In this document: piece by piece, positions 1-8,291 of the stretch
Position numbering within the stretch: position 1 is the first letter of the stretch
Layout: every line of letters begins with the position of its first letter
Assembly (NCBI GenBank): GCA_018713515.1
Contig: DVOO01000022.1
Coordinates: 1 to 64,000 of the forward strand
DNA: 64,000 nt
Reading direction: 5' to 3'
Source of the DNA: Candidatus Scatomonas pullistercoris
GTDB lineage: Bacteria; Bacillota; Clostridia; Lachnospirales; Lachnospiraceae
Notes under the pieces: model-generated
Databases searched by the model: none
What the model was told of the DNA's origin: nothing
What the model saw: the letters and a program-made list of their open reading frames with translations, nothing else
Program-made: the position numbers and the translations under genes

Positions 1-15
1 GTCGAGGGCTTGACC
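1..15 (+). rRNA. 23S rRNA, 3' end only
   Basis: The first bases, GTCGAGGGCTTGACC, match the conserved 3' terminus of Firmicutes 23S rRNA (the B. subtilis gene ends with a closely similar GATCGAGGACTTAACC). Everything upstream lies outside the window. This places an rRNA operon immediately to the left, reading in the same direction as tRNA-Trp. Confidence 0.6.
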
Positions 16-296
16 TGAGCACTTGATGAGCGCGAGCCGAAAGGCGAAGCGGGAATCATAGTGCGAAGGTCGTTCAGCAGAGCGAAAGCGAGGCTGGACT
101 TCCTAAGCAGTATGAAGCAGGAAATGGAAGCGAGACAGGCGAGACGCAAGTCGAGCCGGGACTGGAACCATGGAGAGCTCATCAGGTGAAGGCCAGATTC
201 ACAGGAGTTTGGAGAGAGAAGTTTTGTGTGCGGTTTTGAAGGTATGTCTGGAACATACAGCGGTGGCTAGCAATAGTCACTTTTGTGTTATATTGT
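16..296 (+). other. spacer between 23S rRNA and tRNA-Trp, no 5S seen
   Basis: This 281-base spacer is purine-rich with many GCGA and GAAG repeats and no open frame of note. I looked for a 5S rRNA (the conserved CCGTTCCCATACCGAACACG core) and do not find it on either strand. The stretch near 260-281 (CGGTGGCTAGCAATAGTCAC) is reminiscent of a 5S 5' end but nothing follows it. The 5S gene of this operon is therefore absent here or lies upstream of the 16S-23S pair. Confidence 0.4.
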
Positions 297-367
297 AGGG
301 GATTGGTCAAATGGTATGACAGGAGTCTCCAAAACTCTTAGCGGGAGTTCGATTCTCTCATCCCCTG
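297..367 (+). tRNA. tRNA-Trp (anticodon CCA)
   Basis: All arms fold. The acceptor stem AGGGGAT (297-303) pairs with ATCCCCT (360-366), the D stem is GTCA/TGAC, the anticodon stem is GGAGT/ACTCT around the loop CTCCAAA, and the T arm is GGGAG-TTCGATT-CTCTC. The anticodon CCA reads UGG (Trp) and the discriminator is G, as usual for bacterial tRNA-Trp. No 3' CCA is encoded. It is probably co-transcribed with the rRNA operon to its left. Confidence 0.93.
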
Positions 368-449
368 TAAAAAAGTCAGTAAAACGGAGAGATTTTACAG
401 TATCCGAGTGTTAAATTAACACGAAAGCTAACACGGCTGACTACTTAGA

Positions 450-494
450 AGCGGTGATATGAGTATAGTGAGTACTTGTATCGCCGCTTTTTAT
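450..494 (+). terminator. terminator of the rRNA/tRNA-Trp unit
   Basis: GCGGTGATA at 451-459 pairs with TATCGCCGC (one G-T pair) ending at 487, followed by a run of T. It fits a rho-independent terminator closing the rRNA-tRNA transcript. Confidence 0.75.
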
Positions 495-561
495 TTCAGA
501 CGCAATGTGTCCGGAACGAAAGAAATATAGCGGGTGAATGCAGGGATAGAGGGCTTGATTA

Positions 562-590
562 TTGACAGATTTAATGTTAAATAGTATGAT
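562..590 (+). promoter_or_regulatory. sigma-A type promoter for the GT2/DUF2142 pair
   Basis: TTGACA (562-567), a 17-base spacer and TATGAT (585-590). The transcript would carry a very AT-rich leader of about 210 bases (597-806) before the glycosyltransferase start. That leader holds several TTTTGCA repeats but no clear riboswitch or terminator. The 495-806 stretch has no gene. Confidence 0.6.
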
Positions 591-806
591 AAAACACACA
601 CATATATATATAGCTGTTTAATAAAAATTTTGCGTTCTGGATTTAATTTGTGCAAAAATAATTTTGCTGCTTATGATAGATGCTGTGGTTTTTGCACTAT
701 GCATTTAGGAAAATTTGACAATTTTGCATGAATTTTATGAAAAATTTTAAAAATTATTTTTGCAACTATTTGCTGCAATATACAAACAATTTGAGAGGGG
801 AATAGT

Positions 807-1778
807 ATGGACAAGACAGCAGTGCTGATACCCTGCTACAATGAGGCGAAAACTATTCAGAAGGTGGTCAGTGACTGGAAAAGGGTGCTGCCGGAGGCAG
901 TGATCTATGTTTACGATAATAACTCCACAGACGGCACCGGGAAACTGGCGGCGGAAGCCGGGGCAGTGGTCCGCCGGGAATATATGCAGGGCAAGGGCAA
1001 TGTAATCCGCCGCATGTTCCGGGAGATCGATGCGGAGGTCTACCTGATGGTGGACGGAGATGACACCTACCCGGCGGAATTCGGACCGGAGATGGCCTCC
1101 CTGATCCGGGAAAAACACGTGGATATGGTGGTGGGAGACCGGCTCTCCGCCAGCTACTTTACAGAAAATAAAAGACCTTTTCACAATATGGGGAATTCCC
1201 TGGTACGGAAGAGCATCAACCTTCTTTTCAAAAGCGATATCAAGGACATCATGACCGGCTACCGGGCCTTCAGCTACAATTTTGTTAAAACCTTTCCCGT
1301 CTTATCCAAAGGTTTTGAAATTGAGACGGAGATGAGCATCCACGCTGTTGACAAAAATATGTACGTGGAGAATGTAGTGATCGACTACCGGGACAGGCCG
1401 GAGGGGAGCCAGTCGAAATTGAATACCTACAGCGACGGACTCAAGGTGCTGCGGACGATTTTCCGCCTGTACCGGATTTATAAGCCCATGGGCTTTTACC
1501 TGCTGTTCGCGGCCCTGCTGGCGGTTCTCAGTACCGTGTTCCTGATTCCGGTACTGGCGACCTTTGCCAGAACCGGGCAGGTGCCGAACTTTCCCACATT
1601 GATCGTCTGCGGCTTTGTCTATCTGGCGGCTATCATTTCCTTCTTTTCCGGGCTGCTGCTGACCTCCATTGCCCAGAAAAACCGGCAGGATTTTGAGATG
1701 CTTCTGATTCGCTGCCAGGAACAGTTTCAGGAAAAGGAGCAGGCCATGAGAAAGAAAGCGGAGGGACAGAACTCATGA
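807..1778 (+). CDS. GT2 family glycosyltransferase, membrane-anchored
   Basis: A 323-residue family 2 glycosyltransferase, of the polyprenyl-phosphate/dolichol-phosphate-mannose synthase-like type that transfers sugars from nucleotide donors onto a lipid carrier at the inner face of the membrane. The N-terminus has the GT-A signature IPCYNEAKTI, a DNNSTDGT segment and a DGDDTYP metal/nucleotide site near residue 95. Two hydrophobic segments near residues 230-255 and 265-290 anchor the C-terminus, followed by a charged tail. The start follows GAGAGGGG. Its stop overlaps the next start (ATGA), so the two genes should be translationally coupled. The sugar and acceptor cannot be read from the sequence. 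Confidence 0.88.
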   Translation: MDKTAVLIPCYNEAKTIQKVVSDWKRVLPEAVIYVYDNNSTDGTGKLAAEAGAVVRREYMQGKGNVIRRMFREIDAEVYLMVDGDDTYPAEFGPEMASLIREKHVDMVVGDRLSASYFTENKRPFHNMGNSLVRKSINLLFKSDIKDIMTGYRAFSYNFVKTFPVLSKGFEIETEMSIHAVDKNMYVENVVIDYRDRPEGSQSKLNTYSDGLKVLRTIFRLYRIYKPMGFYLLFAALLAVLSTVFLIPVLATFARTGQVPNFPTLIVCGFVYLAAIISFFSGLLLTSIAQKNRQDFEMLLIRCQEQFQEKEQAMRKKAEGQNS

Positions 1779-3736
1779 AAAGACTGCGTGCTGTTAAAAA
1801 ATGGAAGCTGCTCTTCTGGGCAGTCCTGCTGCTTGTCATACTGGCTCTGGAAGCCTTCTATTTAAGAGAAAGGCCTCTGGGAAATAAGACGGCTATGCCC
1901 GCCGCCAACGGAGAAAGCATTTCCATGACTGATGGCATGGAGGTATCGGAATTTATCAACTGCCAGCAGGAACGCCTGGAGGGGATGATCCTGCAGACCC
2001 AGAAGGATCCCCAGGCCGAAACCGGTATTCTGCAAGTACAGCTTTATCAGGAGGGGAAGCTGATCCAGGAATGGTCTGCCAGTCAGTATTCCTACCGGGG
2101 CACCCAGCTGAAGCTGGTGCTGGAGCAGCCTCTGGAGCAGGTAAAGGGGACGGAGCTGGAAGTCCGTCTCCAGGGAACCGGTGGGGATACAGGTATCATT
2201 CTAAGCACCAATCAGCACCCGGAGGAAGGCATCTTTCTCAACGGAGGCGAAAAAGCCAATACCCGGCTGTGTCTCAGCCTGATCCGGGAAAATGTGGATA
2301 CCGTCCAGGTGTTTCTGGGAGTCGCGGTTTTTACCGCGGCGGTCTGGGCAGTTTTGTTCTGGCTGATCCAGATCAAGGGCTGGCGGCAAATCCACCGGCT
2401 GTTTCTGGTATGCTATCTGGTTATGGGCATTTTCCAGCTGTTTTCCGTCCCGATGTTCACCACGCCGGACGAGGAAAACCATTTTCTCCGTGCCTATCAG
2501 ATCGCGGAGGGGCAGCTGATCTCTCAGCAGAATCAGGATGACAGCGCCCAGGGCGTATCCGGGGCGGGGGGAGAACTTCCGGCGGCCCTGAAGTTTGGCG
2601 GCGGGAGATATATGGCGGATCTGAAACTGTACGATCTGAAACAGATGGCTCAGTATGAGATTGATGAAAATGACACCATGTTTATAAAATTCGGCAACAC
2701 AGCACTCTATGCTCCGGGCACCTATCTGCCGCAGGCAGTGGGCATCAAGATTGCGGATCTGTTTACAGACCGGGTACTGGTTCTGGCTTATGCCGGACGG
2801 ATCTGCAACTGGCTGGTAAACGGCCTGCTGACAGCCCTGGCTATACGCTGGCTGCCGGCAGGGAAGAATCTGGCTTTTCTGCTGGCCATGCTGCCCATGA
2901 GCCTGCAGCAGTTTAATTCTTTGTCGCCGGACGCATTTGTCTTCTCCCTGGCTATGGCCCTGACAGCCTTTGTGCTGCACATGCGTTTTACCAGGAAAGA
3001 ACCCATGAAGGTCCGCCATTATGTGCTGATGTATGCCATGGTTTTCATCCTCTGCCAGTGCAAGGTGGTCTACGCGCCTCTCTGCCTGCTGCTGTTCCTG
3101 ATTCCCAGAGAACGTTTCGGCGGCACAAAGAAATATGTTCTGAATATTTTCGGAGCAGGAGGGCTGGGTCTGGCCACCTGCGGCTCCTGGCTGCTTATCT
3201 CCTCCCGGTTCCTTTCGGAATTCCAGCCCGGGGTAGATTCTGCGGCGCAGGTTTCCTATATCCTGCGGTCGCCTGTGAATTTCCTGGGAGCGATCCTGAA
3301 GACCTTCGACACCACAGGAGGCGGTTTGCTGAAATCCATTCTGGGAGAGAAGCTGGGCTGGCTTACGATCACCACCAGTTTTACCCTTTTGGTTGTATTT
3401 GCAATTTTAATCCTGATCTATGTCTTTCTGGATAACGACATAGCGAAAATAAATTTCACGCCCTTCACCCGGGCAGTACTCCTGGGGACTACAGCTCTGA
3501 TCACCCTGGCCATCTGCGCCAGCCTGTATGTTCAGTGGACCGAGTACCACAGCGAAGTCATCAGGGGTATCCAGGGCAGATATTTTCTGCCTCTGCTGCT
3601 GCCGGCCCTGCTGGCGGTCAAGCCGCCGGTAAAACGGGTGGCAGGCACCGGCCTTCAAAACCAGTGGATGGTCCCGGTGGTGCTTGGCCTGAATCTGATT
3701 ACATCCTGCATTGTCCTTACTTATGCTCTGGGATAA
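1775..3736 (+). CDS. DUF2142 multi-pass membrane protein
   Basis: A 653-residue polytopic membrane protein. After one N-terminal membrane segment (about residues 13-28) comes an extracytoplasmic region of roughly 150 residues, then many hydrophobic helices. The motif TTPDEENHFLRAY after the second helix is the hallmark of the DUF2142 family, whose members have a GT-C-like fold and sit in cell-surface polysaccharide loci. Coupled to the upstream GT2 by a 4-base overlap, it may use the lipid-linked sugar made by that enzyme to decorate an envelope polymer; this is inference from context. No catalytic assay-based function is known to me for this family. Confidence 0.8.
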   Translation: MKRLRAVKKWKLLFWAVLLLVILALEAFYLRERPLGNKTAMPAANGESISMTDGMEVSEFINCQQERLEGMILQTQKDPQAETGILQVQLYQEGKLIQEWSASQYSYRGTQLKLVLEQPLEQVKGTELEVRLQGTGGDTGIILSTNQHPEEGIFLNGGEKANTRLCLSLIRENVDTVQVFLGVAVFTAAVWAVLFWLIQIKGWRQIHRLFLVCYLVMGIFQLFSVPMFTTPDEENHFLRAYQIAEGQLISQQNQDDSAQGVSGAGGELPAALKFGGGRYMADLKLYDLKQMAQYEIDENDTMFIKFGNTALYAPGTYLPQAVGIKIADLFTDRVLVLAYAGRICNWLVNGLLTALAIRWLPAGKNLAFLLAMLPMSLQQFNSLSPDAFVFSLAMALTAFVLHMRFTRKEPMKVRHYVLMYAMVFILCQCKVVYAPLCLLLFLIPRERFGGTKKYVLNIFGAGGLGLATCGSWLLISSRFLSEFQPGVDSAAQVSYILRSPVNFLGAILKTFDTTGGGLLKSILGEKLGWLTITTSFTLLVVFAILILIYVFLDNDIAKINFTPFTRAVLLGTTALITLAICASLYVQWTEYHSEVIRGIQGRYFLPLLLPALLAVKPPVKRVAGTGLQNQWMVPVVLGLNLITSCIVLTYALG

Positions 3737-3759
3737 ATTTATGACGGCAGCAATGCCTG

Positions 3760-3808
3760 TTTCCCCGTACTTTCTCCGGTTCTGGGCGGGAAGTACGGGG
3801 ATTTCTTG
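3760..3808 (+). terminator. terminator after DUF2142 gene
   Basis: CCCCGTACTT pairs with AAGTACGGGG across about 20 bases and is followed by ATTTCTTGT. It is a plausible rho-independent terminator between the DUF2142 gene and the SLH-protein promoter. Confidence 0.65.
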
Positions 3809-3810
3809 TG

Positions 3811-3839
3811 TTGACGCTAAATTATATATAAGTTAGAAT
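3811..3839 (+). promoter_or_regulatory. promoter of the first SLH protein gene
   Basis: TTGACG (3811-3816), 17-base spacer, TAGAAT (3834-3839). It lies just downstream of the terminator hairpin and about 45 bases before the start codon chosen at 3892. Confidence 0.55.
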
Positions 3840-3891
3840 TAAAAAGATGAAGCGTATATACAGCTGCACAATAGGAAAAAGGAGGGGGAAT

Positions 3892-4986
3892 ATGTATCGA
3901 AAAGTGCTAAGTATCTTATTGGCCTTTGGGACAGGCATTTGCTGCCTGGGAGCAACTGCCTATAATGCAGGTGCAGAACCAGACATCGTTGTTCAGGAGG
4001 AGTCTTCCCAGTCGCTGGACGTAGGAAGTTATCTTGAAAATGGGAACCCGGAAGAAATCATAGATCTGCTGGATCTGCATGAAACTGCGCCCGGGGCCCT
4101 TTCCAATCGTTTTGAAAGTGATGACGGCAGTATATCCATGGATTTTGCCGAGGGCAGTCAGGGAGACTACGCGATAACCTTCACGGTGGAGAATAATCCC
4201 GGAGTAAACTTTTATGGAATCCGTTCCGGAATGACGAATGAGGAGGCAAATGATATATTAAAAGCTCTTGGCTGGCCTCCGCCGCGCAATTCCGGCAGCA
4301 GCGTTGTAGGATATTACAATTTTAACAGTGGTGCAGACGGGTTCCATATCTGGATAGAGAACGGGGCGATTACAAACTGGTCATGGACGAACTGGGTAGA
4401 AGGCGAAATATCTGAAAATCCTTTTGAGGATGTGCCTTGTGGGATATGGTTTTATGATTCAGTGATTTTCGTATATAACCATTGGATCATGACGGGCCTG
4501 GACAGCCATACCTTTGGACCTACAGAAATCCTTTCCCGTGCCCAATTCGCTACCATCCTTTACAGGATGGAAGGAGAGCCGGATGTAAGCGGTCTTGCTG
4601 CCGCAGAGTTTCCGGATGTGCCGGACGGCATCTGGTATGATGACGCAGTGACCTGGGCGAATGCGGCTGGAATTATTACCGGATATACGGATGGAACTGC
4701 GGCGGGAAATTTCGGCGCAGTGGACTCGCTTACGAGAGCGCAGATGGCAACCATGCTGTACCGGTATGCCCAATATAAAGGATATAATACGGACGTAACC
4801 GGTGTCCTCTCTGATTTTCAGGATGCCGGAGAAGTCCCTGATTTTGCGGCCGATGGAATGCCCTGGGCTGTAGAACATGGAATCATTCGCGGCGATGAAT
4901 CTGGTGAAGAAAAAATGCTGAAGCCGCAGGATCCGGTAAGCAGAGCCGTCGGTGCTACCGTGATTGAAAGATTTTTTCAGCAATAA
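3892..4986 (+). CDS. secreted SLH-domain surface protein
   Basis: A 364-residue exported protein. I start it at the ATG 12 bases after GGAGGGGG because that gives a clean signal peptide (MYRKVLSILLAFGTG, cleavage near ATAYNAGA); the upstream in-frame ATG at 3847 has no ribosome site and lengthens the leader unnaturally. Residues about 40-180 form a domain I do not recognise. The last 190 residues hold three S-layer homology modules: FEDVPCGIWFYDSV, FPDVPDGIWYDDAV and FQDAGEVPDFA, each with the LSRAQFATILYR-type signature. SLH modules bind secondary cell-wall polymers, so this is a non-covalently attached surface protein. The SLH modules are strikingly close to those of the next gene. Confidence 0.85.
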   Translation: MYRKVLSILLAFGTGICCLGATAYNAGAEPDIVVQEESSQSLDVGSYLENGNPEEIIDLLDLHETAPGALSNRFESDDGSISMDFAEGSQGDYAITFTVENNPGVNFYGIRSGMTNEEANDILKALGWPPPRNSGSSVVGYYNFNSGADGFHIWIENGAITNWSWTNWVEGEISENPFEDVPCGIWFYDSVIFVYNHWIMTGLDSHTFGPTEILSRAQFATILYRMEGEPDVSGLAAAEFPDVPDGIWYDDAVTWANAAGIITGYTDGTAAGNFGAVDSLTRAQMATMLYRYAQYKGYNTDVTGVLSDFQDAGEVPDFAADGMPWAVEHGIIRGDESGEEKMLKPQDPVSRAVGATVIERFFQQ

Positions 4987-5024
4987 ATGAATATTTACTG
5001 AACATAAAAGGAGGAGTGGGAGAG

Positions 5025-6374
5025 ATGAGAAAAATGGTTGCGCGCATGGTGTCTGCGGCGGCACTTTTTGGCATATTTATGAATACAGGGGCACTGGAAG
5101 CCCGCGGGGCAGAAATACAGCAGGAACGGGTGATGACCCAAAGCTGGATGGAAGCGGCGGAAATGCGTTCCAGGGCTGCGGATATCAGCATCAACCAGCA
5201 GGAAATGGATGTTCTGTATTTGACGAACAAAATCCGTATGATCAATGGACTGGAGCCTCTGTCTACTTTTGACCGGATACAGGCAGCGGCAGATATCCGC
5301 GGAAGCGAACTGGGAACCGAGTTTAGCCATGATCGGCCGGACGGAACATCCTGTTTCACAGCGCTTGATCAGCAGGGCATCAGCTATCAAGGCGCAGCCG
5401 AAAATATTTCCGCGGGAAGCCCGGACGCCATGGCTACCATTGACGGCTGGTGGAACAGCCCGGGCCATCAGGCAAATATGATGGCTTCCGAGTCCAGCCA
5501 TCTGGGTGTCGGGTATGATTATATCAGCGGAAGCGAATACGGCCATTACTGGGTGCAGCTGTTTACGGGTACCTGCGCGCCGACAGAGATCCGCGTGATG
5601 GACGATGAAAACTATATTTATTTAATTCCGGCGGGAACTTCTCTGGAATATCTGGGGCTGATGCTGGAGGCAGACTGCGAACACGGAACGGCTTACCTGC
5701 CGATTCTGGATGAAATGTGTACCGGTTATAATCCGGAACAGGCAGGGACCATTCAGACCGTGCAGGCAGAATATGGGGGCCGTACTGCCAGCTTTCAGAT
5801 TTATCCGTATCCGCCCATGCAATTTACGGATGTTTCTGCAGGGGACTGGTATTATGGATATGTAGAATACGTATATGCTCTTAATATAATGACGGGACTG
5901 AATGATACCTATTTCGGGGCGGTTGAGCCTTTATCCCGTGCGCAGTTTGCGGTAATCCTTTACAGACTGGAAGGAGAACCGGATGTGAGCGGCCTGGCCG
6001 CAGCAGGATTCCCCGATGTGCCGGAGGGCATTTGGTACGACAATGCGGTCAGATGGGCAGCTGCAAATGGAATAATCAGCGGATATACTTCCGGCTCCGA
6101 AGCAGGAAAATTTGGGGCTTCTGACAAGATTACGCGGGCGCAGATGGCCACCATGATGTATCGCTACGCAAAGTACAAAAATTATGATACCTCTGCCGAT
6201 GGCAATTTAGATTCTTTTCCAGATGTGTCAGACGTACCGGAATTTGCTGTCGATGGTATGAAATGGGCCGTCGGAATGGGAATTATTACTGGAGATCAGG
6301 AAAATCTGAATCCCCAGGGCAGCGCAAGCCGGGCTGTGGGAGCAACAATTATCACAAGATTTATGCAGGGATAA
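5025..6374 (+). CDS. secreted CAP-domain protein with SLH anchor
   Basis: A 449-residue exported protein: signal peptide at residues 1-28, a CAP/SCP-like (PR-1 superfamily) domain at about residues 60-195, a region of unknown type to about 270, and three C-terminal SLH modules. The CAP domain shows TNKIRMINGLEPL, FSHDRPDGTSCF, ENISAGS, WWNSPGHQANMM and HLGVGYDY, which carry the usual His/Glu cavity residues. Bacterial CAP proteins are widespread and mostly of unknown activity. I choose ATG 5025, 11 bases after AGGAGG, over GTG 5016, which would sit only 2 bases from it. The gene is 38 bases after the SLH paralogue and is probably co-transcribed with it. Confidence 0.88.
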   Translation: MRKMVARMVSAAALFGIFMNTGALEARGAEIQQERVMTQSWMEAAEMRSRAADISINQQEMDVLYLTNKIRMINGLEPLSTFDRIQAAADIRGSELGTEFSHDRPDGTSCFTALDQQGISYQGAAENISAGSPDAMATIDGWWNSPGHQANMMASESSHLGVGYDYISGSEYGHYWVQLFTGTCAPTEIRVMDDENYIYLIPAGTSLEYLGLMLEADCEHGTAYLPILDEMCTGYNPEQAGTIQTVQAEYGGRTASFQIYPYPPMQFTDVSAGDWYYGYVEYVYALNIMTGLNDTYFGAVEPLSRAQFAVILYRLEGEPDVSGLAAAGFPDVPEGIWYDNAVRWAAANGIISGYTSGSEAGKFGASDKITRAQMATMMYRYAKYKNYDTSADGNLDSFPDVSDVPEFAVDGMKWAVGMGIITGDQENLNPQGSASRAVGATIITRFMQG

Positions 6375-6538
6375 GGGTATGTACCCGAGGCGCCAGGCCG
6401 GAACTGTCGGATCTGACAACCGTTGCTTCAGATAATGGAAAATTAAATCTTGAACAGGATTACAAAGAAGAAACCATGGAGGTTAATTATCTGCCTCCAA
6501 ATGAATTTCAGGAGAAGGCAGAGCAGGAGAGCGTTGGG

Positions 6539-7078
6539 ATGGAAAAGATAGAAAAAATAAAACAGGCAGCGCTGGACACGGGTTTCTGGGAAGCGGGAGA
6601 GGTTCCGGTGGACAGTCTGCAGTTTCGGCCGGATATCCGGAAGATATGCGAAGAAAACAGCTGCAGAAACTATGGAACCTCCTGGGCCTGCCCTCCGGCC
6701 GTGGGCACCCTGGAAGAATGCCGGGAACGATGTGAAAAATATGCGCATATGCTGCTTTTCAGCGGTAAGTTTGAACTGGAAGATTCGTTTGACTTTGCAT
6801 CCATGGTGCGGGGATTGGGTGAGTTTAAGAAGATGACAGAGCAGTTGGACCATGCGCTTGGCAGATTTGTCGAATCCTACCAGATTCTTTCCAATGAAGG
6901 ATGCGGCAGATGCAGAAAATGTACATGGCCGGAGGCACCCTGCAGATTTCCGGATCATCTGTACCACTCCATCGAAGGGTATGGCCTGCTCGTAAGCCAG
7001 CTGGCGAAGGAGGCGGGAATCCGCTATCATAATGGGGCGCATTCGGTTACATATTTCGGTGCCGTGCTTTTTTGCTGA
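6539..7078 (+). CDS. DUF2284 metal-binding protein
   Basis: About 179 residues, rich in cysteine motifs typical of DUF2284: CEENSCRNYGTSWACPP near the N-terminus and GCGRCRKCTWPEAPC in the middle, which are predicted to bind metal or an iron-sulfur cluster. The end, HNGAHSVTYFGAVLF, is also typical. I start at ATG 6539 because AGGAG lies 9 bases upstream and the resulting length fits the family; an in-frame ATG at 6476 would add 21 residues with a weak ribosome site. The physiological role is unknown. It lies 165 bases after the CAP-SLH gene, in the same direction. Confidence 0.75.
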   Translation: MEKIEKIKQAALDTGFWEAGEVPVDSLQFRPDIRKICEENSCRNYGTSWACPPAVGTLEECRERCEKYAHMLLFSGKFELEDSFDFASMVRGLGEFKKMTEQLDHALGRFVESYQILSNEGCGRCRKCTWPEAPCRFPDHLYHSIEGYGLLVSQLAKEAGIRYHNGAHSVTYFGAVLFC

Positions 7079-7108
7079 AAAAAGAATGAAAGAGATGTGT
7101 TTAGGCTG

Positions 7109-7147
7109 AAGCTGCCGTATTCTGAAATTCAAAATACGGCAGCTGTT
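7109..7147. terminator. bidirectional terminator
   Basis: AGCTGCCGTATT and AATACGGCAGCT form a 12-bp stem around a short loop, with T-rich sequence on the right and A-rich sequence on the left. It sits between the convergent DUF2284 gene and the small coiled-coil gene, so it can serve both. Confidence 0.75.
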
Positions 7148-7151
7148 TTCA

Positions 7152-7379
7152 TTATTTATTTTCAACCAGTTCCAGAAGTTCTTCTACGCTCATGTTTTTA
7201 TCTTCCATCAGCTGCTGCAACTGTTCCAGCTTCAGCTGAGAAATCTGTTCCGCAATTTCATCCTCTTCATCGGAAAGTTTATTGATCTCATCGGCCAGGG
7301 AGAGCTTTTTGTTCTCCAGGGCCTCGTATTTTTTGGTAAGGGATTCAATGAGCTTTGCGTAGTTCTTGGGTCTTGGCAT
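7152..7379 (-). CDS. small coiled-coil protein, unknown function
   Basis: A 75-residue, highly charged protein (MPRPKNYAKLIESLT start) that is almost wholly heptad-like Leu/Ile with Lys and Glu, so a helical coiled coil is expected. It ends with SVEELLELVENK. The start is fixed by GAGGAGGT nine bases upstream; an upstream in-frame ATG at 7421 lacks such a site. I do not recognise a family. It is a single gene closed by the bidirectional hairpin at 7109-7147. Confidence 0.65.
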   Translation of the reverse strand: MPRPKNYAKLIESLTKKYEALENKKLSLADEINKLSDEEDEIAEQISQLKLEQLQQLMEDKNMSVEELLELVENK

Positions 7380-7467
7380 AATGTACCTCCTCGTTTTTTT
7401 AAAATTATAGCATGGGGACACGGAAAATACTATGTTTTTTTAGGGCTTCTTATTTCCGGGAAAGGCT

Positions 7468-7737
7468 TCAGCGCACATGAAAACTGTTTTCCGGTTCTAC
7501 GGGAATTCTTTTCTCCCGCACATCGGAAATAAAAATAAAACTCTGTTCCCGGAGTTTGACAAGCAGCTGCTGAATATCCTGCAAAGTACCCTGCACTTCC
7601 ATCTCCACCGTGCCGTCCCATTCATTTCTGACCCAGCCGGTGAGCTGCAGGGAGCGGGCAAGATACATGGCGCGATAGCGGAAGCCTACGCCCTGCACAT
7701 GGCCGTAAAAAATAATATGTTCCCGGATCTTTTCCAC
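7468..7737 (-). CDS. acyP: acylphosphatase
   Basis: An 89-residue acylphosphatase, which hydrolyses carboxyl-phosphate bonds such as that of acetyl phosphate or carbamoyl phosphate. The active-site loop GHVQGVGFRYRA carries the conserved Arg, and GWVRNEWDGTVEMEVQG carries the conserved Asn. Length and motifs match the family from end to end. The start is GTG, preceded by GGGAGGGAC. The gene stands alone, divergent from the pilus operon. Confidence 0.92.
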   Translation of the reverse strand: MEKIREHIIFYGHVQGVGFRYRAMYLARSLQLTGWVRNEWDGTVEMEVQGTLQDIQQLLVKLREQSFIFISDVREKRIPVEPENSFHVR

Positions 7738-7877
7738 AGACAGTCCCTCCCGGCAAAAAGAATCAGCTATATTATACCATTTTTTAAGCGGATGGGAAGT
7801 ATAAGCTGCAGAATCTTTTACAGTCTTTTACAGTTTCTGCGGCGACGGCGGCGGAGGGAGAGAACAAAATTTTTAGC

Positions 7878-7906
7878 TTGATTTTCCGGAACAGAGACAG
7901 TATAAT
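7878..7906 (+). promoter_or_regulatory. promoter of the pilus operon
   Basis: TTGATT (7878-7883), 17-base spacer, TATAAT (7901-7906). This is the best sigma-A type promoter upstream of the adhesin gene and implies an untranslated leader of about 380 bases. Confidence 0.6.
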
Positions 7907-7913
7907 AAATCCT

Positions 7914-8291
7914 GTAATCAGAAAGTCCCTTTCAGGGAAGCTGAGAAATACACAGAATTATTTCAAATCTTTTTTCAAAAAGGAACAGATCGTTCCGTTT
8001 TCCAAAGCAGATAACTGAAAACAAAAATAGCATTTTACGGACTTTTGTGTCCGCGGATTCTCTGCGGGCAGCGTTGCGTTTTTACTTTCTTTCCGCATCC
8101 GGACAGGGTGCGTCACGGATGGTTCGTCCATTTTCCACTTTATTATTTGAAACGCAGAGGAGGATGTCTATGGTGGCTGCAGAGGCTTTTTTCTGTCTGC
8201 CCGCAGATAGAAAAACCTCCGGCTTTTCCGGGGAAAGAGCCCCGCCCCGGATGCCGGACCGGAAAAAACTGAATAAGAAAGGAGAGATGGC
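7914..8291 (+). other. long structured leader of the pilus operon
   Basis: No convincing gene lies here. Several hairpins can be drawn: AGTCCCTTTCAGGGA near 7933, CGGAC-TTTTGT-GTCCG near 8038, and a long stem in which TTTTTCTGTCTGC (8190s) pairs perfectly with GCAGATAGAAAAA over a 2-base loop. A C+G-rich segment (CCGGGG...GCCCCGCCCCGG) follows. I cannot assign this to a known riboswitch class. It may be an attenuator or stability element for the pilus genes. Confidence 0.4.

Noticed and set aside
16-296. Possible 5S rRNA or group II intron in the 23S-tRNA spacer
   Set aside because: Neither the 5S core nor an intron domain V/VI hairpin could be found.
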